From NCBI GenBank assembly GCA_024663395.1, contig JANFAH010000002.1, positions 5,456,001-5,520,000 of the forward strand: DNA of 64,000 nt, given 5' to 3'. Made by a program: the position numbers and the translations under genes. This DNA comes from Pisolithus tinctorius (lineage: Eukaryota > Basidiomycota > Agaricomycetes > Boletales > Pisolithaceae). The notes under the pieces were generated by a model. The model did no database searches. It saw nothing but the letters and a program-made list of their open reading frames with translations, and was not told the DNA's origin. Below are positions 30,744 to 41,888 of this stretch, one piece after another (position 1 is the stretch's first letter; each line of letters opens with the position of its first letter).

Positions 30744-33700
30744 AAGGGAACTCTGAGTTGACGCCAGATGTTCCCCATACTAAGGACAGTCTTGTTTCTG
30801 TTGCACCTGTACTAGTAACGTCTACACCAGAACGTACTATGCAGATTCCCATTTCCCTCTATCCATCAGAAACAACCTTGAAAGTCGTCAACACCACTGC
30901 TCTAGTTGACTCTGGAGCAGAAATCTCCTGCATTGACTGGGCCTTTGTGCAAAAGCACCGAATCCCCACTCAACGACTTGCTGAACCCATCCTTGCCAAA
31001 AATGCAGATGGAACCCAAAATTCGAAAGGAAGGATATTGTTTTCCGCCATCCTCTACTTCAAGGTTAAAGGACTTGTCCATCAGTCCTTCTTCCATGTAA
31101 TCAACTGTGGCATGGAAAACATTATCCTTGGCCTCCCCTGGTTGCAAGAAAACAACCCCATCATTGATTGGAGGATGGGTACCCTGTCCATCGTCGAAAA
31201 GACCGACAGGTCTAAAGAATTAAAACGCAATGTCTCTTCCATTGTGATTGAGGAACCCACTGTGAACCTTGTATCTCCTGCTGAAAAGAAGGGGATAAAC
31301 AGGTTTATGGATTACAAAGAACCGGAAGACGAAACCATCTGAGCACACTTTGTGATGTCGGTTGGAAAACTCGTCGAGGAAACAAAGAAAATCAACCCAA
31401 ACAACAGTTTCCTCAGAAAGATCACCACCGCCACTGAGCTGGCACAAGAAGAACACAAGAAGAAACTGAAGGCTGTCCTCCCAGAAGACTATAAAGATTT
31501 TGCCTCGGTTTTCAAGAAACCCTCTGATGGAATTCTACCTCCATCATGACCCTATGATCACACCATAAACCTTGTTGAGGATTTCACCCCCAAGGTGGCC
31601 AAAGCATACCCACTCTCTTCCCTCTGAACAAGAGTCTGCAGAAAGGTTCATTGAAGAAAACCTTTGAGAGGGAAAAATCCGCCCCTCAAAGTCACCCCAA
31701 GCCACTCCCTTCTTCTTTGTTGGGAAGAAAGATGGCTCCCTCCGCCCATGCCAAGATTACTGATATCTGAATAAGAATACAGTGAAGGATGCATATCCCC
31801 TTCCCCTTATTTCTGATCTCGTCGACAAACTCAAGGGAGCATCTATCTTCACAAAAATGGATGTCAGATCAGGCTACAATAATGTCTGCATCAAAGAAGG
31901 GGACCAGTGGAAAGCCGCGTTCATCACGCACAAAGGACTTTTCAAACCGACGGTTATGTTCTTCAGACTATGCAACTCCCCTGCCACCTTTCAACGATTC
32001 ATGAATGACTCCTTCCGAGACATGATCGCCGAAGGATGGTTGGTCATCTATATGGATGACCTCCTCATCTTCTCAAATGATCCTGAGGAACACAAGAGAA
32101 GAACCCGCTGTGTTCTCGAAAGGATGAGGGAGCTTTCCCTCCCTCTAAAGTTGGAAAAGTGTCATTTCGATCTTGCCGAGGTGGAATACCTTGGCATGAT
32201 CATCAAGGAAAATACCGTCGCCATGGATCCTGTCAAAGTCCAAGGCATTGCAGAATGGCCGGTTCCCAAAAAAGTCAAAGATGTGCGGTCCTTTTTAGGA
32301 TTTGCAAACTTCTATCGCAGATTTGTCCCCTATTACTTGGACATCGCCCAACCCCTTATCGACCTCACCAAGAAAACAGCTATTTGGGAATGGTCGAGGA
32401 AATGCCAGACTGCCTTCGAACTGTTAAAAAGAATATTCATGGCGCAACCCACCCTCTGAATGCCCGATGTCTCTCGGCCATTTGCAATAACTACCAACAC
32501 ATCCAAGTATGCAACTGGAGGCATCCTCCTTCAAGAAGACTCTAATGGCCAGTGGCAACCCTGCGCTTTCCTCTCTCAGTCATTCAACCCCACAGAAAGA
32601 AATTATGACATATATGACAGAGAGTTACTCGGAGTCATCCGTGCATTGAAATCCTGGAGGCATTACCTCCATGGCTCCCCCTTCCTGGTCAAGGTCTTTA
32701 CCGACCACAAAAACCTAACCTATTTCAAAGCACCACAAAATTTGAACCGTTGCCAGGCTCGCTGGCTTCTCGACCTCGCAGACTTTGATCTGCAACTTGA
32801 ACATGTCCCAGGGAAAGACCTGGCCGCACCCAATGCACTTTCCTGCTGACCCGACCACATCCCTGAAGACGACAAGGATAACAAAGGAGTTACTCTCCTT
32901 TCCCAAACCATGTTCATTAATCTCATCAATACGAACCTTACCCAGAAGGTCACATCCTCCTCCATGAAGGACCCTGTTGTCCAGACAGCACTCCATGCTA
33001 TTGAAAACATCGACATGCCCCTCCCCTTCAAATCTCATCTCTCTGATTGGAGGTTCGATAATGGGGTACTACTCTATAAAGACCGGGTGTATATCCCCAA
33101 TGACCCTACCCTCCACCGGACTGTTGTATCCAACCACCATGACCACCCCTCGGCGGGGCACCCCAGTGTCCTGAAAACATGCCAACTTGTCTCTTCCGAG
33201 TTCTGGTGGCCCGGACTAGCATCCTTTGTTCGAAAATACGTTGAGGGCTGCGCCACATGCCAGCAAAATAAAGTTAACACCCACCCAATGACACCTCCCC
33301 TTACGCCTGTCCCCTCCACCTCGACCCGCCCCTTCCAACAGATCTCCTGTGATCTGATTACCGACTTGCCTGTTTCCAAAGGCTACGATTCCCTCTTGGT
33401 CGTGGTCGACCATGGGCTTACAAAGGGGGTAATTTTAACACCAACGAAGAAAACTGCCTCTGCTGCCGACATCGCGGCGTTATTTTTCAAAAAGGTCTAC
33501 TCCCGCTTCGGGTTATATGACAAAATCATTTCAGATCGAGGCCCTCAATTTGCCTCCGCATTCATGAAAGAACTCGCTTCCCTTTTAGGGTACTCCCTTG
33601 CCCTGTCAATGGCGTATCATCCTCAGACCGATGGAGAAACAGAACGTGTGAACCAGGAAGTGGAGACCTATCTCCGCATATTTTGCCAAAATGACCCCAC

Positions 33701-34367
33701 TCTGTGGGTGGACAATCTCCCTATGGCCGAATTTGCACACAACCACCGCCCACACTCCATCACCCATCAATCGCTGTTTTACCTCATGTATGGCTATGAA
33801 CCAAAACCCCTTCTGTCGCTTATCGTGGAAACCCACCTTCCCGCCGCCAAGTCTAGACTTGAGGAACTCTGTAAAGCTAGAGAAGAAGCCCTCACGGCCC
33901 ATGATCTAGCCCAAAGAACCATGAAAGATCGCTCGTCACGACCCTTCACCCCGTTCCAGAAAGGTGATAAGGTTTGGCTAGAAGCCCATAATTTGAAATG
34001 CTCCTATGAAAATAGGAAACTTGCCCCAAAACGAGAAGGACCCTTTACTGTCTCTGACGTCCTATCTCCAATTACTTATTGCCTCACGATCCCCGCACGA
34101 TGGAAGATTCATAACACCTTCCACGCTTCCCTCTTATCACCCTATCGCGAAAATGACATTCACAGGCCAAACTTCCCGGCTCCACCACCTGACCTGGTCA
34201 ATGAAGAAGAAGAATACGAAGTTGAGGCGATAGTCAGCCATAAAAGGTCTGGCTGCGGACACGCCTTTTTAATCAAGTGGAAGGGTTATCCTTCTTCCAA
34301 AAACTTGTGGCAAAAAGAAACACACCTCGAACATGCAGATGATACGCTTTCTGCTTATAAGAAATGA
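30740..34367 (+). pseudogene. pol of the gypsy element: PR-RT-RH-IN-chromodomain (broken)
   Basis: Protease with DSGAEISCID (about 30910). Reverse transcriptase from about 31690 with FTKMDVRSGYN and the YMDD box at 32049-32060. RNase H (about 32460-32850, with TDHKNLTYF). Integrase with an HHCC finger (CATCQQNK, about 33250), catalytic region SDRGPQF (about 33535) and DGETERVNQ (about 33630). A C-terminal chromodomain (FLIKWKGYPSSKNLW, about 34265-34310). TGA stops occur at 31340, 31547, 31665, 31761, 32457 and 32847, and there is a frameshift near 31620. The longest intact piece (32910-34367) covers the integrase. In this clade chromodomains direct integration to heterochromatin. Confidence 0.9.
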
Positions 34368-34532
34368 TTCCCTAAAGACTTTCCCCCTCAGAAACAACCC
34401 ACTTGACATTCTACCCACACTGTCAGAAATGTCACCCTTGAAATGCCTCCTCATCGCTACACCTACCCCTGAGAGCCTTCTCGTCGCCACACCCCATTCA
34501 CTCATTGTCAACGACAGCCTGCCAGTGATCAG

Positions 34533-35453
34533 ATGATCGCTTCTTACTGACTCTTTATCGCCGACCCCGCCGTTGTTGGCACTGTTTATCATGAAGTCAA
34601 TGAAGACTCCCCCCTAGACCTCGTGTATCATGCTACCATTCAAGCCCTTTGGCTTGAGGAACTTTCCCATTATGTGAACCAGCACAATCCTCTTCTGTCT
34701 CCTGCCCATGCTATCTTAGGTGAAATCGCTCTTCAGCAAACTCCCTTGCTACTCTGACTTTTTGACATCCTCAGAGGCGCAGACCTCATCTACAATGTCT
34801 GTCAATACCCTACATTAGTTGCACCTCTCCCTCCTGGGTCTCGAAGACCCTCGACTGCAACCTCTCCTCCAGTTTCATCTGTGTCGTCCTCCCCTCCAGC
34901 GTCGTCGCCATCATCCTCTTGCTCCTCCCGTTCGTCTCGCTCTCTCAGAAGAGCTGACAGACCTCGTGCCTGCTGTTTGTCAGGCCCCAATCCACAACCC
35001 TGCGAGTCTCACGACTCCCCGTCTGAAGTCAACCCTGAGACCACCTTTGGCGTCTCCAGGGTGGAACTCAACTATACTTTGAACATCGTAGAAACCCTCG
35101 CACAGCTGCCACCTGCTCCTGTGCTAAACGAACTTGCTGAGGCTGATCATCCTCTCACCCCTTCTGATCCTCGTTATTGCCAAACTTGCTACATCTGCCG
35201 TCATCTCAGACACATCCGCATTAATTGTGGACTCTATGAATGTCCTTTATGCCATGCCACTCGCCCTGGACATACCCAGGCCCAGTGCCCATCCCTGCGA
35301 CCTTGTCGTCCATTGCAGGAAAGAGTTACCTCCCCTGGGTTGGTAGATGATCGAACCCTCATCAGGAGCGAGGATAACGACTTATATGACAACAACTTTG
35401 ACTTTGACAATTCCGCCATTGGGAACATGACTGGAGAGCCTTACGGAGAGTAG
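34533..35453 (+). pseudogene. Third ORF of the gypsy element with CCHC zinc knuckle
   Basis: One frame of 306 codons from ATG 34533 to TAG, interrupted only by TGA at 34548 and 34755. Downstream of a Ser/Pro/Arg-rich part it contains CYICRHLRHIRINC, an exact CX2CX4HX4C knuckle, followed by CPLCHATRPGHTQAQC (CX2CX6HX4C), then an acidic end. It lies between integrase and the 3' LTR and ends 37 bases before the right LTR. A nucleic-acid-binding accessory protein is a reasonable guess; no family name is known to me. Confidence 0.7.
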
Positions 35454-35476
35454 TTGAAGTCAGGGACTTCAACGCT

Positions 35477-35490
35477 TAGAAAGGGGGTAA
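35477..35490 (+). other. Polypurine tract
   Basis: TTAGAAAGGGGGTAA immediately before the right LTR; primes plus-strand synthesis in LTR elements. Confidence 0.75.
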
Positions 35491-35945
35491 TGTTACATTT
35501 CACCCCTTGTTTTCCTTTTTCACTGTACGTTTACCGTGTGTTTGATCCATTGGACACTTCTTTCCTTTTTGAGCTGCCTTCTCTCTGATCCAACAGCTCC
35601 CTATTTCCACCACTAGCGTTATCTCCTCGTTACATGCCTAGGACATGAGCTGACATTGTTCAACCAATGGTGTATTTAGATCATCACATGTGGATGCCTC
35701 ATGGTCCATTTCTTTGTAGTATTTAGGCCTGCCGGCTCAAGTCCTGGAACCCCAGACTTGAGCTGCTCAATCATATGCAGCGTTCTCACTCAGAACTTCG
35801 CCCTCAGTGTCCCTAACCTGGACCACTCTTACTGGCGTTGCCTAAATCCTCTGTCGTTTACAGAGGTTACTGCAGCCATTGCTCAGTAGAACCCTTAGTC
35901 TGTGTTTGAGCTCTCCCTACATCTTGACTTCAGTCGAGCATAACA
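35491..35945 (+). repeat. Right LTR
   Basis: 455 bp, TGTTACATTTCACC to TCGAGCATAACA. Same length as the left LTR with no indels seen. Confidence 0.95.
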
Positions 35946-35950
35946 CCTGC
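35946..35950. repeat. Target-site duplication CCTGC (right)
   Basis: Matches 29083-29087 exactly. Confidence 0.9.
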
Positions 35951-37900
35951 ACCATCTTTATTCCAATCTCATCCATCATTCTTCCTGCATTGCAACAGCT
36001 GCAGCATAATCTACTGTTCTCCAGCCTCCCTGATCACATTCATGACAAGTATGATGTGCATCTTGCCTTCTTACTGCAAGATCCAGCAGAAGACATCCCC
36101 CCTTCTCCTCCTCCATCAGAGCCCTGTTCATGAAGTTTTTGTTAACTTTGCTGGGAGGATGAAAGGGTGGGAGACACGATCACATATGCTCCTGTTTCCC
36201 CACAGACTCCCAATGCCCTAGCCTCTTTGATGCCTGACTCATGCCCTTCAATTCTGGAATTAATACTTCCCTATCTGGAAACACTGCCCATCTGTCATGC
36301 CATCTTTGGATCTAGAGATGTCTCTGCCAAGATCTGACTTGCATCACCACCCCCTAATGTGATATCAGTGCACTTACTCAGTTTCTGATTCTATTTGACT
36401 CATTCTGTGATGTTTTGACTATCCTTGACTTATTTATTGCCAATACTTACCAATCCTCTTTGCTTGCTTACTTTTCATTTCTCACTTACTCATCATGATT
36501 ACTCAGTCCTTACTCATTACTTACCAAGCATTTGTGCCTTGTTTGTCACAAGCTGTCCTCCCCCCACAGTATATAAACCCCCATGTACTTAGCTACACCC
36601 CCAAGTGAATCAAGAAGTCACTCAGCAGTCAGTTCAGTGCATATCTTGTCATTGACAGTTGAGGCTTATTTGGAAGAGTCTAACTGTCCCATTTCATATC
36701 ATTGGTAGTTGAGGCTCTATGAAGGGGTCTATCTACCTCCATTCCTTATCTGAAGCTTTATCCCCTCTTACTCAGCAGTCTTGCTTAGTCATCCCTCCAC
36801 TCCTGTGTAACTTGTCATTGACTTGTGCCAGGAGCATGTTAAGTCCTTTCAGCTGAACACCTTCACTCTGTTCAGCATCCCTCATCCAGTCATCACTCAC
36901 TCATCTTCTCCTGCATAACTCATCAACAACTTGCACCAGGAGCACCTGCCATTGAACTCCCCCCCCACATTAGATTTTCTTCTGCACTCCAGGTTCTGTG
37001 GAGGCAAACCACCACTTGCTCATATTTGTCTTTGGTGTTGGATTTGTTTGGTTTTCACCACCTTTCCACACTTTGACTCACACTGGTACTGAGGTAAGTT
37101 TTTTGTGATGGCCTTTTTTGACTTTGCTAACCTCATTGAATGCATTAGAGAATTGTGTTGTGCATCAAACACCCTGAATTCCACAAGCATGGCTGCCCTT
37201 GAGTCAAGGAACCATACACACAACCTGTGCAGGTCAAGAACATCATGCTTGAATACATGGATCCAGTCAAGGTGGAGGATGCTAGCCAGGTGCTTGGCAA
37301 TTCAGAGCTCAAAGAATCTGGCAAGTCAGAGGATCCAACTGATTGTGAGAAGAGCCTGTAAGTGCATCTACCTACTAATTCTGTGGAATCCAATGATCAG
37401 TGCCAGGCAGACTGCTAGCATAACTCCATTCCCTTGCATGCTCCTCACTTGGCAAGGTAGGAATCTGCAAGGTGTTGAGGAGGAAGTACTCCCCCAGCCT
37501 TGGAAGTACTACCTTTGTTCATTCAATCCCTTGATTCTTCTCATTGAAATCATGCATAGGAGGGAAGCTATGGAAAAATATGAGGATAGGCTTGAGAGAG
37601 AAGAGAAATGCCATAGACTAGATTGAATGTTTTGATACCTTCTGCAATTGCTTGTACTTTCATGCATACATTGAACAATTCAACTGCTGTTAACTCATGC
37701 AGTAAACTCAAATGCATTGATTTCAACTTGGTAGTACTACAGCATATGATCCTACTTGACATCTTCTCCACCTTCATCATCATCCCCATCACAGTAAACA
37801 CTGTATGGTATGCCCCATGTAGACATGTCAAATCCAGGTCATTCCATCATACAGTATACATCTTGTTTGATGCCTGATGGCAATGCCATGCACTGAGGAA
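35951..37900. other. CpG-poor repeat DNA with a TATA-box region and short tandem repeats
   Basis: About 36350-37010 is TC-rich and almost free of CpG. It has a good TATA box (AGTATATAAACCC, about 36569) and two diverged tandem units of about 51 bp (CATTGACAGTTGAGGCT near 36650, CATTGGTAGTTGAGGCT near 36700). A second pair follows (TTGTGCCAGGAGCA near 36824, TTGCACCAGGAGCA near 36930). It looks like an LTR or transposon promoter, but I found no clear boundaries. The plus frame 37105-37626 is patchily protein-like and unrecognised. Confidence 0.4.
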
Positions 37901-37939
37901 TCATTGCGACAATGCTGACAATCTGTTTGACACAGATTA

Positions 37940-40900
37940 CTGATAACAAGTTGAGTAGAGTTGAAGCAAGGACAACATGATTCGAAAGTCAAAGTAGATC
38001 TTCATCAGGTGTTGAGTAATCACAGACAATGGCAATGTTGATATATTCCCAGCTACCCCCATCTCTGATGTTGGCCAACCTAGTGAAATATTGTACCTCT
38101 CCACATTGGGTCTTGCCATCACTTAGAAACTACATATACTTTTAGCCTTATGATAGAGTTTGTAACATGAGTGAACTGACCTTAACATTTCATGACATGT
38201 GGAATTGTTCTGGTGGATGGAGTTTCTCTCTCCAAGCCAACCATGCAATCTGCCCATTTGGTAGGCACAACCAGGCCCATTTCTTGATGCATGGGAGGAC
38301 ATGTCCAGGGCCAAGAAATTGAGAAATTGTGGCAGCTTTGTCACCCCAGGGGATTATGGAGTTCTTCATGCATTTGTGAAGCAAAATGTACCCATCATGG
38401 AGGTTCTCAGCACCAGAGGGGAGTCCATTGCCAGAGTCATTGAGCTCAGGCATTGCAGATAGGAGGGAATTTACCTGACAATGCCAGATACCCTCACAAG
38501 CTAAGTTGGCAAAAGGTTTTGATGGTTGTCAAATTTGCTTGCCAAGACTCCCAATCATGCATTCCATAGTCCACTGGGCATAGCAGCTTGGAGGACCCTT
38601 GTGTATTGCCTCAGAGACCAGATGGATGACTTGATGGATGCAAGGGCAAATGAAGTGGATACAAGACTCAAGGAGGCCATAGTAAGTGAGTTCAAACTTG
38701 TGCTCCCAGCTGCAGAGAAGGGCATGGGCATCAAGAAGTTCATCCTTTGTCAATGTGCTTTGGCACATGATCTGAAAGCCATGGATGAGCTTGCAGTAGT
38801 TTTCCCAGAAAGGGCTAGGTAGGACAGAACAAAGGAGGATGGGCATGAGGGTGAACATGTATAATTGGAATTCCCAGGTCTTGTACTGGGTATTTATCTT
38901 TTCAGCAATGTTGCAGGGCTTGCGATCATAAGAGCCAGGGAGATGGAAGCCAGCATGCATGACAGCCTCCCCATGAGCATGCCATACTTCTTCATTGGCA
39001 AGGACTGCCCATGGCCAGCACTCTGGGTCATCGCTATCAGCATGATCGATTGTACCATGCCAAAGAGAGAGGAGAAGGTCACTGATATTACTGGCAAGAT
39101 GCATTGTATCAGTGGTTATGCAAAGGGGGATGCTGAGACACTGATTTGGATGGAGTCTGAGAAGGAGGGGGGGTTTGGTTAGGCCTGTCTCAGTCTTCTT
39201 TTTGTCCCACTGAGTCTGATTGCAAATGGTGACAATGGTTTTGAGGTTAGCAAGATAGTGGTACATCCACCAAACAGAAGATTAAAGACATTGACATCAG
39301 GGTGGTCACTCCCTCTGATGCAATGATCATGAGGTTGGAGGAGGGCTGGGTAGTAGTGTTTCCCTTGTGACTTATGCCTGCTAATAACACTGCAATACAT
39401 GTGACAGCCATTCTTTCCACTATGTCCCACCATGCCATTCCAGTAGACGAGACTGGGGCCATCTGTGGTGGTGAATAAGAGATATATATCAGAGAGGTAA
39501 TGTGAATCCATGTGGGCATTCCAAATGGGGAGCCCTTCAGCCTGAAGAGCAGAAAGGTGGTGTAGATCTGGGAAGAGGAATGAGTCAAGATGTTTGGGTT
39601 TATTTGGGCCAGGGATAAAGCCTCCAGGGCAGACATGAAGCTTGTGGTATCATTTGTCTGGGGGTAAGTTGATGATGATCCAAATATATATCCAACAGTC
39701 TGACTCCTTGCTATCATACAACTGCACTCCATCAATTGAAACCATGAGAATGATATCATTTGGCTTGATGTCACTGTTGAGAATGGCACCAAGGTAATCC
39801 CACCCCATCAAGACATTGTTGATGACAGGGATACTCCCTGTCTCCTGTAACTGCCAAAGGATCTCTTGCATATGTCTATGCAAATAGTCCATGTCAATAG
39901 CACTGTCTTTGTGCTGGTAGAGAGCCTGCAGCTGAGGCCCAATTAGAATTGTGGTGAATGTTTGAGCAGTGACTTTGGATCATCTGCAATTGCCTTGCAA
40001 CCATTCCTCCTTCCAGCAAGAAACTTCACATGTAGGAAAAACTTTGAGTTGGGAGAACAGACCAGTATATGCAATGCAGGTGTTACAACACATGTCATGT
40101 TCAATAGAAATGACCCCCATGTAGGATGTGATAAGTTTTTTGACATTATAGAAGGATAGAATATCATCGGCACCCAGGGAACCAGCAAAACTACTGCGAG
40201 CTGCTTGGCAGACATGATTGTACACATTTTGAGATGTGCTCTCGAGAGCTAGGTAAGTGGATATGGAGAAACACATGCCTGGGTTCTCAATAGATATTGG
40301 TTGACTTGGGAGGTTGTGTAACCATTCAAGAGCATCCTCATCAAGCTTGGAGACTGAATCATTCAAGGACATGTTCTTGAGTTTGGCAACAAAGTTCATG
40401 GTCTCTTGCATGGATGGGAATATGGCAGTCGCCACAAGCACCTCTATATTGACAATGGGACAAGCCTGACACTGATGCTGTATGTTGAGGGTATGCAGGG
40501 AATCGATGTCATCCAATGGTCAAACCACATTGGTTGATGGATTGCTGGGAAGATCAGATTCTACAGGTTGCTATGATGTGGATTGAAGTCAGCAGTCCAG
40601 ATAATACTGTAAGTATATAGTGACTAACCTCATCATTGGGCAGGTGGAGGATTGCATCTGGTACATTGGGTGTGTGCAATGGTAGATTCTATTGGAACAA
40701 GTTGGATTAGTGGGCAAAAAAACCACTGGCACTTGTAACTTACCTTGTCAGGTGGGGGATCAAAGTCATCCTCAGGGAGATCTGGGAAGTGTGGAGGTGT
40801 ATCCTATGAAGGCATTTGGATCAGTGAATGTGAATGTGAATATTGACAGAGTACTTACCTTGTTGGCTGGTGTGTTGAGAGGAAGACCAGGTATACTTGG

Positions 40901-41405
40901 AGACATGTCCTATAGAAAAAATTGGTGTCAGAGCATCAGAGCATCAGCATGGATGAATTGATGACATACCTTGTTGGCTGGATGACTGAAGCCTTCCTCA
41001 AGGAATGCTGGTGTGGGTGGGGGTACACCCTATGGTAGGCTTTGAAGTTAGTGCTGCTACATGAAAATAACTCAGAAAACTCACCATGTCAGCACTGCAA
41101 GCATGCTTCTGATGCCCAACATGCCTGCAGGCATCTTCAACCATCTCAAGACACCTTTTTGCCATGGCCTGGAGAATGGCTACATGGCAAGCTGCAGTGG
41201 AAGTGGATTGCCTGGCAAAGTTGAGCCCCTCATAGGTTTTGGTAGATCGTAAATGTGCTTTCTCTTCTTCAGTGTCCACCTCATCAATATGACAGTAGAA
41301 AGTTGCCTTGGAGACTGCATGAGGGTGACTGAAGTTGTACTTGGTGCAGTTGCACATGTACCACACTGTTGATCCAAGTTCACCCATATTCAAAGCCATG
41401 GGCAT
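37940..41405 (-). pseudogene. Tnp2-family transposase (EnSpm/CACTA type), degenerate
   Basis: Collinear family blocks on the minus strand: an N-terminal Cys motif MCNCTKYN (about 41360), the YTGLFSQL block (about 40060), SIDGVQLYDSKESDCWIYIW (about 39740), HLSALQAEGLPIWNAHMDSH (about 39560-39500), NLLFGGCTTILLTSKP, then LLLSLWHGTIDHADSDD, GSYDRKPCNIAEKINTQYK, LPSPFWENYCKLIHGF, HFICPCIHQVIHLVSEAIHK and QWTMECMIGSLGKQI (39150-38530). Next is LCLPNGQIAWLAWRE (about 38250), and a VQYFTRLANIRDGGSWEY block (about 38090-38040). Frames change between exons and stops are present. CpG is nearly absent. Tnp2 catalyses cut-and-paste transposition; this copy is probably dead. Confidence 0.8.
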
Positions 41406-41888
41406 CAAGGAGGAGTTGTAGAGAGGACAGCACACCTGCACTGTGTAGTGTACCACATAGCTGCTGCACTGTGCCAAGGATGCAGTCAATGCTACATATC
41501 ACATCACACATTGCTACATAGCACAGTCCATAAAAGGCAAGTCTCATAAACATTATTGACCACATCATATTTTTCATATTGATTTCATATCTCATTAGCT
41601 AGGGTCACATGGCATGATAACCAGTTTTCACTGCATCAGCAAATTAACAAAAATCTTATTGAATCTTATTTGACCTTATTGAGCTTAAATCTCAAGCCAA
41701 GTATAATAAGCCAAAATTGTCAATAAGGAGAAAAAGACTTAGTGTCAAAATCTAACTTGCCATGCTTTGCAGCTTATTGAGCTTGCATGACTTGAGATAT
41801 ACAAAATGAGTCACATGAGATAGAATAGACAGTGCTATCTATGGAATACAATGGATGTGACTATGAAAGCACAATGGAGGAGATGAAA

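Larger units (their letters stand above)
29088..35945 (+). mobile_element. Chromodomain Ty3/gypsy LTR retrotransposon (Tf1-like), 6858 bp
   Basis: Bounded by two 455-bp LTRs (29088-29542 and 35491-35945) starting TGTTA and ending CATAACA, with matching CCTGC target-site duplications. Order inside: self-complementary primer site, gag with zinc knuckle, protease, reverse transcriptase, RNase H, integrase with chromodomain, a third ORF with a zinc knuckle, polypurine tract. Coding regions carry nine in-frame stops, all TGA, plus at least two frameshifts, so this copy is dead. It sits inside older CpG-poor repeat DNA. Confidence 0.95.

Noticed and set aside
30243..34757. TGA read as an amino acid (recoding or alternative code) in the gypsy element
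   Set aside because: Host genes here use TGA as a normal stop (for example the Plavaka 1 gene ends in TGA), frameshifts are present too, and CpG decay of CGA explains the stops.
36358..36990. A complete solo LTR starting TGTGATATC
   Set aside because: I found no matching CA end with a target-site duplication, so only an LTR-like region is reported.
38894..39182. Plus-strand frames across the Tnp2 region
   Set aside because: They are shadows of the minus-strand transposase exons, which match family blocks in order.
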